Below the pieces are notes generated by a model. It ran no database searches. It was not told the DNA's origin and worked only from the letters and a program-made list of their open reading frames with translations. The position numbers were made by a program, and so were the translations under genes. Below, piece by piece: positions 55,809 to 64,000 of a DNA stretch of 64,000 bases. Positions within the stretch are counted from its first letter, which is position 1. Each line of letters starts with the position of its first letter. The stretch comes from Haematobia irritans (lineage: Eukaryota > Arthropoda > Insecta > Diptera > Muscidae), in assembly GCF_050003625.1 (NCBI RefSeq), contig NC_134397.1:276018070-276082069 (forward strand). Reading direction: 5' to 3'.

Positions 55809-56289
55809 CACTGAAAAAACAATGAACCCACCAGGAAGAAAACTTTCGGTTAATTTTAGAAAATTTTGAATATTTTTAGTCACGCCGAAGTCATAAAAAT
55901 AAGTAAATATTTTTCGACAAATTCAAGAAAATTTATTAGACATAACTAAGTTTTTTCACTTGTTAAAGAAAATTTTGTAGTTTGAAGGAAAAACTTGGAG
56001 TTCAAAATTGCAAGAATGTCTTTAGTGATATACGAAGTTCATGATGGACGCATTTTTGGTAAAATTTACAAATTTTAAGAAATTCTGAACTATTTTGTGG
56101 AAGGTACGAATTTAGTTAATCATTATGCTTCATTTGAGTTTATTTTTTTCCTCGGTTTTAGTTAATTTAACTAACGTAAACAAAAAATTATTAGAGTAAA
56201 GGAAACTTTCTCCAAACATAATAATTCCATGAACTAAAATAAAGTTAAATTGGCTTTAGTGAAATAGAGAGTTCACTTTTTTTTGAGTG
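55809..56289 (+). mobile_element. MITE-C4
   Basis: The ends are CACTGAAAAAACAATGAACC and TTCACTTTTTTTTGAGTG, flanked by TA (55807-55808, 56290-56291). The short family frame runs here on the plus strand (FKIARMSLVIYEVHDGRIFG) but is broken after KIYKF by a one-base change in an A/T run. 481 bp. Confidence 0.8.
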
Positions 56290-56409
56290 TACGTATATTT
56301 GCGAGGAATAGAACTAGAAATGTTAACGATTGTTAATGAAAATTTTTGCTTATTATTGTTTGTGAGGAAGTATACTTTTACGTGCTGTAAAGTTTGTCTG
56401 CCCAAACTT

Positions 56410-56780
56410 GCCCATACTAAAATAAATGTAAGGGTTTTATAGTCAAATTTGGGAAAATCGGGCGATACATATATATAGTAGCTATATCTAAATCTGAACC
56501 GAATTTGATGAAATTTTGCACACTTTAAGGGTACTATAAAAAATTACTTTGTGTTAAATTTGAAGACAATCGGGTGGTAAATAAGCGCAGTATGGTCTAA
56601 TTTGTCGAAATCGGGCGATACATATATATGGGGGCTATATGTAACTTTGATCCATTTTTTTCCAAATTCAACCGTGGTTGTCCTTTGACCAAGAAAAAAG
56701 TTGTACCAAATTTTATCAAAATCGGTTAATAATTGCCACCGGAATCCTGCGAACAACAAACACAGAGGGACGGAATTAGA
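56410..56780 (-). mobile_element. HINE-H fragment, inverted
   Basis: AAATCGGGCGATACATATAT, TAGCTATATCTAAATCTGAA, TTGCCACCGGAATCCTGCGA match the complement of HINE-H. Confidence 0.6.
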
Positions 56781-58320
56781 GTTAGATACCGAAGAATGTG
56801 AATTTGATGGCTAATATTTGTTTAATTTTAATTAATAAAATTAATTTAATAAAATGACAATTGGTTTATACTATTTACATCAAGCTCTGGGGATAAGGCG
56901 CTTTCTTAATAAGGAAAATAAGCAAATATAAATTAAACTCCATCTAAGAGTATATTCTATAGTATTCCAAGTGGAATTACTATTTCGACCCCTCTATAGT
57001 AACACACCTGGAATAAGGGGGATTGACTCCCTTTTTTTTCGTAACATTTGATTTTGATAAGATATATCGATATACCATGTTTGGCGATACTAGATTGATT
57101 GTAAATAATTTTTGCCGCAAATTTTAAGTTGTTCAAAATCAGCAGACAGGTGGTGTGTATATGTATGTTCATATTAATTTGGTTAACTTTTATATATTCG
57201 TCCATATGAGTGTATGTGTGATATGACAATTTTGATATATTGCTAGGATACATGCAATTTTGATTTGTCGGTCATTTGATGGGGCCCTCCGTCCCCCAAG
57301 AGTGGCCCACAAAACATGTTCATTCCCTCTAACACATATGTAAAAAAAAAAAACTATTCGTGGCAATTTTGTGGTAGTGGTGGAGCGAAATACATAAAGG
57401 ACAATTGTCCACGTTCATATTTGTTTACTGATGCTTTATTACTGATAACCAAAGGAGGCATTTGTTGTTAATTAACGCATTGGGGGCGACCTAAATTTCG
57501 TTTAAAAACGGCTAATTGTCATCTGAGCGCAAACCACAAGGTATTCATTCCCTACTATCCAGATACGATTCGTCCTTCCGTTCATTGGCCCGTATGCTCA
57601 ATGCCCGCTATGGCAAATGTGGGTGGGTGGCTGAATGGTTGGGGGTCAGCAACCTCGAGGGACTTGCACTACCATCAAATTGTACTTAAGTAAAGTAAAC
57701 AAGAATACAGTAAAACGTTATTGCCGCCATCGTTATAAGTAATGTGGCTCAGAGGAGAGTGAGAGTGGTTGGTTGGTTAGTTGAAGTTAACTCGGAATAT
57801 TCACCTCCCCCACTCTTGTTCAAAGGTCTGCGTTATCATTGAAAGTAGTCGGCCCGTTTTTTTCGTTAAAATTTTATTTACTTTATGATTTAGTCTTGGC
57901 GTCTTTAAATTACAATTTCCATAGCCATGTTTATACTCCATAGGTGTGGGCTTATCTCACAAAGCGATCCTCTAGGCAGTGCATACTTGCAATGCGAGAA
58001 CGAAAAGATAAGCTTTGAGGAAAAATGATGCCAATAAACTAAAAATCATTATCATCTAAATATAGATATGATGAAAATGGTTCATATCCGTTCATTTTTA
58101 ATAATGCGCTCATATTAATCGGACACCCATAAGCGTCGAGCTTTTTCCCCATATATTTTTTTGGTTGCCGGGGACGAAATTTTTAGTTGCTGAAATTTAA
58201 AGATTTTTCGAAATCAGGTTTAGAGTAACGGTTTACAAGATTTGTGTGAGGAATTGTAATTTAAATTGGGGTTGTTTGGGGAAGCTTCCCAATTTGGGAA
58301 CAAGAGCCAGGAAAATACTA
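56781..58320. other. Non-coding, probably unique
   Basis: No element ends. The part 57280-57840 is less AT-rich than most of the window (GGGGCCCTCCGTCCCCCAAG, GGTGGGTGGCTGAATGG) and may be ordinary host non-coding DNA. Confidence 0.4.
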
Positions 58321-58858
58321 CACGCAGAGAAGAAATATGATCACCCCACACTGAAAAAAAGCATACTCGGTTCCAAAGATTTTGTCTTTACTTTAAAAAA
58401 TTTGGTATTGATTCCGAGCCAAAGAAGCGGAGAATACAAGTAAGGATACTTTTAAGACACAATTCTCTTTTAAATTTAGGTTTTGTGTACTTGCTTCTAG
58501 GAAGCAAATTTTAATTTTTCGCTTTCTCAGCTTTTTTTCTTCATATGCTATCAAAGTCCTTTAAAAACGACTTCCAGTAGAAATTATGCTATGTTTGAAG
58601 TAAAAAACTTCTTTAAAATAAAGTTTTGAAAAACATGTCCGATATTTGAACGATTTTTTGCTTTGTAGTCAAGATGCAAAAAGACAACAAATTTAAATAT
58701 TTTTATCGCAAAAATTTTGTTTTCTCGGCAAACATACACATGGTTCCGAAACCAGCTGACTAACATGGCTGCTACAAACATGTTCCATGTCCATCGTTCA
58801 AAAATAATATTTTGCTCCCGAAACATGTTTCGGGTGATCATACTCCTTCTCTGGGTGT
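58321..58858. mobile_element. MITE-E with MITE-D nested inside
   Basis: The ends CACGCAGAGAAGAAATATGA and TCATACTCCTTCTCTGGGTG pair as an inverted repeat. The flanks are TA and TG. CACTGAAAAAAAGCATACTC at 58349 opens a MITE-D (TCGGTTCCAAAGATTTTGTC, GGTATTGATTCCGAGCC). D's right boundary is lost, but TTTTCTCGGCAAACATAC onward reads as E. CCCGAAACATGTTTCGGG (58818-58835) is a perfect palindrome. Confidence 0.6.
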
Positions 58859-59555
58859 GGCAACAATGACACCCAATTAAACTTTTTCGGGCATTATGAA
58901 AATGGTTTGCCTGAGATAAATATTCGAAGTTTATAAATTTATAATCTATTGACGGTTTATATCGGATGGTATATTGAAAATCGGTTATCTACATTGGTAT
59001 TTTGAAATCTTAATCTTAATGAAACTTACAAACTAATATGACAAAGTCTTTACACTTTTGTTTAGTACCATTTTTCTACAGAAGAGTCTATTCATTCAAG
59101 TCCAGAAGGGAGAATAAACGCGTTTCGATTCAGGTCAATTTATTTAAATGTCAATAAGTAAAATAAATTATTTTTGTTTTAATAAGATTTTTTTTGTCTA
59201 TTTTTTTGAGGAATTTTGAAATCTGAACTTGGAATTTTGAGACGAAATTGTACAAATTTGGCTACAAGAACTGGATATACTGGCACTATTGATCAAAAGA
59301 TCCATCCACATCAGGAGATTAATTATGTCGATTTGATACAACTCACATAGCCAACACTTCAGCTAGGGATACGGAAAATCGTCATTATCTTATCTTCTGA
59401 TTCCTAAATTAAGGAATTCAATCACGTTGAATTGGTGATGAGAAAAACAATGACTCGTTGTGACTCGGATAAACAAACTAGAAGAATCATTTCAAGATTA
59501 ATGAGAGATATGTTGATGCATATCTTATGTAAATTTTTTTCCTCTGGTTGATATA
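58859..59555. other. Non-coding, nothing recognised
   Basis: No ends and no coding signal. Confidence 0.4.
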
Positions 59556-59632
59556 GGTTAGGTGGCAGCACGATGTATCAGGCTCACATAGACTATTCAG
59601 TCCATTGTGATACCACATTGGTGAACTTCTCT
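59556..59632 (-). mobile_element. SINE tail fragment with clear target duplication
   Basis: GGTTAGGTGGCAGCACGATG, GACTATTCAGTCCATTGTGA, TTGGTGAACTTCTCTC. CTCTGGTTGATATA before and ATCTGGCTGATATA after form a target duplication of about 14 bp, showing it inserted as a short 5'-truncated copy. Confidence 0.85.
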
Positions 59633-59674
59633 CCATCTGGCTGATATAAATATTTGTCATTTATTATATATACA

Positions 59675-60002
59675 AGGGGTACATTGTATACAAAGGGTCC
59701 TGGGTTCAGTCCCAGTTTCGGCCAAACACCAAAACAGTTTTTCAGCCATGGATTATCCCCTCTCAAGAACGTTGATGAGGTGAGGTTGAGGTTGGTAAGT
59801 ATTTCAAAGCTTCTTTAAATGGTTTAACCGCTATGTGAAAGGCCTTTCGAAATCGACTATAAACAAGAGGTCAGTGATCAAAACATGGAATCAGACAGTA
59901 CTCATGGATAAGAAAGAAATTTACCACTGTGATACCACAATTGATTGAACAATCTAAGTGAACTTGAATTAAAGGGTTGCCACTATACCTAACTTAACCT
60001 AA
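59675..60002 (+). mobile_element. Old diverged SINE
   Basis: GTACATTGTATACAAAGGGT, GGGTTCAGTCCCAG (B box region), TTTTTCAGCCATGGATTATC, TGGATAAGAAAGAAATTTAC, tail CCTAACTTAACCTAA. The A-box half is lost. Much more divergent than the other copies. Confidence 0.7.
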
Positions 60003-61058
60003 TACAATGTTTCTTTTTGACAACTTCCATGCCTTTATTCGAATAACAAAAATTTCCATCCCATTACTAATATTCCTTATCTTTTTGAAATATACAATCC
60101 TGCATTAAAAACAAATTGCTTATCTTCTTACGAGCAGTTTAAAGAAGTGCGTTGTTCACTTCTTCGAAGATGCGTATATTCATAGAACCCAGTTTGGTGT
60201 TTATTTGCATTTCTGCAACGTTCCCATCCAGTGATAAGATAAGGCAAGAAAATATTCAGATAAAGATGTTATGGAGAATTATATGAAGTGAACTTTTTGT
60301 ATTTTTTCTCTTTAATTCATACCAACAAAACTATAAGGAGCAGGCCTTGGAGATAATAAATAGGGTCTTTATTTTATTTTTTGTTTTTCTTTATTCCCAG
60401 CAACAAGAATATTACTATATACAAAATTCCAAAAATAATTTAAATATTACAATTAGAAAATTTATGAGTTCTATATTTGGAGCCAAAACGGGTCTATATC
60501 AACCATTTGCAGCATATTTAATATGGGGGACCAAAAGAATACCAAATCCCAAATATCCGCGTAATCGGGAAAAAAATTGGGCTTCCCAGTGATTAAGAAA
60601 TAAAATGGACAGATTTTTTTCATTGACTTGTAGGGCAGATATTAATCATTCTTGCTTAAAAATCAAAGTCGATAATTGAAATAATTCATTTCCATATGAT
60701 TCATATTGGGTGGTCCGATGATAGCTTAGCCTACAAAAAGAACACTTCAGAGACGTACTACACATAGAAAAATGCATACAGTAACTACGAAGCAAAAAAG
60801 TTCTTCCCATGTCATTACTTTCAAATGACTTTCCAGATTTCTCCTTAAGCTGACACAGTTTTAAAGATTTTGTCATTTTTCATTTCAGATGCAATTCACT
60901 AGAACACTAGAACACAAATCTTGATTTATTTGTTTTTCTCCCTATTTTCGTCGTGTCCTTAGTAAAGATATAAAATTATTGAATTTAAAGGTGATTATTT
61001 TATTGAAGCCAATTTGCCCTCAGCTCAATAATATGAAACTTCACCCATTTGAAAGTCC
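60003..61058. other. Non-coding, nothing firm
   Basis: ACGGGTCTATATCAACCATT and AATACCAAATCCCAAATATC near 60490-60560 may be eroded HINE unit sequence. No gene recognised. Confidence 0.35.
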
Positions 61059-61229
61059 AATCACTTAACTCTAAGTACAAAAATCATTAAGTGAAATCTT
61101 TATCAAGCAAATCATATTTGTTTCAGAATAAAGTGTCTTCTAAGATTTCTTGTCCTGAAAATAGGAATGTGAATTTTGCATAGAAGACACTTACCAATAA
61201 AGTCGTCTTGTCCTTATAGTTAAGTGATT
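61059..61229. mobile_element. Element V, 171 bp, 17-bp inverted ends
   Basis: AATCACTTAACTCTAAG at the left and the complement of AATCACTTAACTATAAG at the right match at 16 of 17. A fragment with GTCCTTATAGTTAAGTGATT recurs at 19301-19322. Confidence 0.55.
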
Positions 61230-61269
61230 CGATTTAAAAATTGATGTCTTTACATAGAAGAACATTTTG

Positions 61270-62280
61270 TTTGCTTAAGGCCAACTTGCATATTTTGTAT
61301 GTGTTAGTTAAATTACTCGTAACCAAAAAAGTATACACAAATGAAGCATAAAGATTTACAAAATTCGTGTGTCCCACAAAATAGTTCAGAATTTCTTAAA
61401 ATATGTAAATTTAACCAATAATGAGCCCATCATGAACTTCGTATGGTACTAAAGACATTTTTGCCATTTTGAACTCTAATTTTCCTTCAAACTGTGAACA
61501 TTTCTTTAACAAGTGAAAAACAAATTACCCAGCAAAAACTAGGTAACCACATCTCATTACAATTGGCATTACCAGGAGTACAGATGTCATTGCACGTAAA
61601 TACTTCTCGGTAATTTTCGAATTGTTAACGACTTAATAAAATAGAATAAATGTTGGTACCGTTACACTTCCAATATGCACTTAAACTAGATTTCAAATGC
61701 CATTTGCCTTATAAAAAGGGACTTAAAATCCACTTTTAGTAGATTTCGAATCTAATGTGAATTGACTATTAAATATATTATAACGTAATTCACGAATCCA
61801 ACTCCCTTAAACAACCTACATTTATTTCTATTTTAAGTGTGAAATTAATTTGCGTGTAATCTTATTTCGATTATTTATTAGATTTTTTGCTTATTTATAC
61901 AATATTCGTGTCTATTCAAGTAGTGCTCCTATTATAGCATTACTCGCCATATTTTGATCCATTGTAATCGGCGATAGAAACCAATATTTTCGAGATTTGG
62001 TTGTCTGAGACAATAAGTGGCTATTTTGCAAACTTTGGTGTATCTACGAATAAGTGATTACATATTAGGTGATTATATGCTCTAAAAGCACTACTTATTT
62101 CATGGGGAGAAGTACTTTCCTCCTAGGACATGCGTATGTAAATGTAATCCGGAGCGATGCCAATTAATAAGTGGTTATTAATTTTTAAATAGGCTTACAT
62201 ACAAGATTACCGAGTAATGAGAGTTTTTGCAGGGTACTTACATATGTCTACAAAATTTTCTTGAATTTGTGGAAAAATAT
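61270..62280 (-). mobile_element. MITE-C5, interrupted by element U
   Basis: GTTAGTTAAATTACTCGTAA, CATGAACTTCGTATGGTACT, TTTAACAAGTGAAAAACAAA precede the U insertion. TCTACAAAATTTTCTTGAAT, TGTGGAAAAATATTTACTTA follow it, as in C1. Both outer ends are lost. The minus-strand family frame is broken here (MAKMSLVPYEVHDG then a stop). Confidence 0.65.
61528..62234. mobile_element. Element U nested in MITE-C5
   Basis: The ends CCCAGCAAAAACT and GAGTTTTTGCAGGG are inverted repeats, with TA on both sides (61526-61527, 62235-62236). MITE-C1 gives the empty-site context. A miniature element related to 29590-29704 sits inside at about 61663-61766. 707 bp without coding capacity. Confidence 0.7.
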
Positions 62281-62284
62281 TTAC

Positions 62285-62470
62285 TTACGTTTTTAAAGGA
62301 CTTTGATAGCACAACAAAGCAGAAAAAACGAATAAATTCAAATTAGTTTCCTAGTATCAAGTACTCAAAATTCAAATTTAAAAGAGAATTGTGTCTCAAC
62401 TCTCAGCTTCTTTGGCACGGAATCATCATTAGTGTAAAGACAAAATCTTTGGAACCGGTAAATTTTATTC
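62285..62470 (-). mobile_element. MITE-D fragment, inverted
   Basis: TTTTTAAAGGACTTTGATAG, TTTAAAAGAGAATTGTGTCT, GCTTCTTTGGCACGGAATCA, AAATCTTTGGAACCGGTAAA are the complement of the D copy at 58.4 kb. Confidence 0.6.
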
Positions 62471-62483
62471 AATATCATAGGGT

Positions 62484-62600
62484 GGAGGTGACTTCCGTCC
62501 TATGACAAGCCCATGTCAAACTCATAGTTCTGAGTCCATTTTGTAGCACTCCTGGATCCATAACGAATATATTCATTGCTTTTTGGCAACACTTTTGTAG
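62484..62600 (-). mobile_element. N-element end fragment
   Basis: GGTGACTTCCGTCCTATGAC, AAGCCCATGTCAAACTCAT, ACTCCTGGATCCATAACGAA match the right-hand end of N2. Confidence 0.55.
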
Positions 62601-63278
62601 AGACATTACATGACTGAAAATTTTCATATAACATATCTAAAAATTTAAATTATCTGCATTGCGAAAAATCAAGCAATTGCAGATTCTGAACCTATTTGCC
62701 ACTAATCGTTGCAAAGTCTGTGGATAACATCAATTTATTAACATGACTTTCTTCAGTTTTATTTTGCATCAAATCTATATTTACCTTTCACAGCGACAGC
62801 ATTTATTATTTTATAGTAACATTTTTCAGTTCAATTGCCCGTAAAGACCCCACAAAGATACACACACACACTTGCACACGATAGAATGATAAAATATAAA
62901 ATTTTATTTTTTGAACTCCAAAAGATTTTTATTTGTTCAAGCGCTTTTTCGGCGGCATTTGTTGTTTTGCATTAGCACTCAATTAAAAATCTCATATTAT
63001 TTTTGGCGCGTTTTTTATTTTATTTGGCTTTTTCCGAATTTGTTGATGTTGATTTTTCACCTTTTTTGTATCATTTGGAGCATTTCCGACAACAGTACGT
63101 ATACGTATGTGTGTGTATGTGTTTGCCTTGTATTTTGTTAGTTCATATCGCTGTTTTATTATGAATTCTTCTTGGACAAATACAAATATCAAATGTACAT
63201 ACACACCATCATACAGATGGATTTTGTAATCGGCAGACTTATAAGCATCTATTGCAGAGATGGGAAATTTACTAGGGT
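62601..63278. other. Non-coding, probably unique
   Basis: Short (CA)n near 62861 and GTGTGTATGTG near 63108. No gene recognised. Confidence 0.4.
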
Positions 63279-64000
63279 GTATAACAGGCTGGCTGATAAG
63301 CCCCCGGTCTCACAAAGAAAAACACATTTTTTGTTTTTTGTCAAAATTCGTTTTTATTATTCAACATAGTTTCCTTCAAGAGCGATACAACGATTATAAC
63401 GACCTTCCAATTTTTTGATACCATTTTGGTACACAGAAAAAAATATCACCAAAATATTTCCAATTAAAAAGTTAATTGAAGTTGAAATTTTTTTTAATTA
63501 ATAAATTAATTGATACAATTAACTTTTTAATCATGATAGAAACATTAAGTTAATTAAGTCAATGATTGAAAATTTTAAAAATTTTAATTAAAAAATTAAT
63601 TGATACAATTAACTTTTTAATCAAATTCGGAAGACTAACTCAGTTAAAAAAGTGCTGATTTTTTTTTAATTAAAAATGTATTTCAAACAATCATTTGTTA
63701 ATCCAAATAAAAACTCTAAGCCAATTCAGAAAGTAATTAAAAATAGTTACCTTTTTTAAAATAAATTAATTGAGTTTTGCAATCAACATCAATTAAATTT
63801 TTAATTGAATCAATTAAAAAATTAATTGAAATTTGCTAAAAAATCAATTAATTTTTTAATCAAGAATTTTTTCTATGCCCAATTAAAACTGTGATTGATA
63901 CTATCATTTTCGTGATTGAAGACATTTCAATTAAAAAATTAATTGGATCAATTAATTTGGTGATTGAATCAGAAAAATTTTTTTGTGTGTAGTACTCCTT
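63279..64000 (-). mobile_element. Mariner 3' end, running off the window
   Basis: On the minus strand, codons 63429-63360 read QNGIKKLEGRYNRCIALEGN then YVE and a stop (63357-63359). This is the typical mariner C-terminus and it is undamaged. Downstream TTGACAAAAAACAAAAAATG, GAGACCGGGGGCTTATCAGC lead to the terminal repeat region. The coding sequence continues beyond a nested MITE-I with KEY at 63992-64000. The rest lies outside. Confidence 0.75.
63432..63989 (+). mobile_element. Full-length long MITE-I inside the mariner gene
   Basis: The ends are CACAGAAAAAAATATCACC and AAAAATTTTTTTGTGTG, flanked by TA (63430-63431, 63990-63991). Removing it restores the mariner frame, so the ends are certain. 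At 558 bp it is twice I1. The extra part carries GATACAATTAACTTTTTAAT repeats, and the last 100 or so bases equal those of I1. Confidence 0.85.

Overview
The window is AT-rich eukaryotic DNA. Long non-coding stretches, mariner/Tc1 relics and Helentron/DINE-1-like repeats point to an insect, most likely a dipteran and perhaps a calyptrate (house-fly/stable-fly type) fly. The species cannot be fixed from the sequence. I found no intact host protein gene, no rRNA and no functional tRNA gene. It reads as intergenic or large-intron DNA packed with nested transposable elements.

Family names used below are mine. HINE-A, -B, -G and -H are Helentron-like non-autonomous elements: a hairpin near a 3' end of type CTTG, inner arrays of about 152 bp, T-T insertion and no target duplication. 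SINE is a tRNA-derived retroposon of about 350 bp with a CCTAA/TTAGG tail. MITE-C, -D, -E, -F, -I, -J, -K, -L and -P have ends CAC...GTG and 2-bp target duplications. M, N and U have CCCAGCAAAAA-type ends. There is also one hAT-like and one PIF/Harbinger-like MITE, three mariner copies and two decayed Tc1-like transposases.

Layout. 1-5 kb: MITE-D, HINE-A and a decayed Tc1-like gene. 5-9.5 kb: MITE-F, HINE-B, two MITE-C copies (one with a nested Harbinger-like MITE) and HINE-G. 9.7-10.3 kb: the only full-length SINE, split by a MITE-I. 12.7-16.4 kb: the large foldback MITE-J and composite element M1, which contains a HINE-B and an N element. 17.7-18.4 kb: an unidentified coding relic on the minus strand. 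18.4-22.3 kb: HINE-B, then two HINE-A copies head to head, one carrying a 29-bp minisatellite. 23.7-29.9 kb: MITE-F copies, a mariner gutted by a MITE-I, old HINE-A and HINE-B. 31-37.7 kb: MITE-P, L1, an hAT-like MITE inside a MITE-I, a complete mariner broken by a SINE, and M2. 39-46 kb: a perfect 54-bp hairpin, N elements and HINE-A. 47.8-56.8 kb: MITE-P with a tRNA-like core, HINE-H, element R, more 29-bp minisatellites, L2 (an almost identical inverted copy of L1) and MITE-C. 58-64 kb: MITE-E, old SINEs, U nested in MITE-C, and the 3' end of a mariner with a full-length MITE-I inside.

The elements do not form a pathway. What they record is insertion history. Several insertions interrupt a repeat whose uninterrupted copy is also in the window, so ends and target duplications can be read directly. 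Two patterns deserve a second look: Pol III tRNA-like relics sitting inside several inverted-repeat-bounded families, and a shared inner repeat period near 152 bp in four HINE families.
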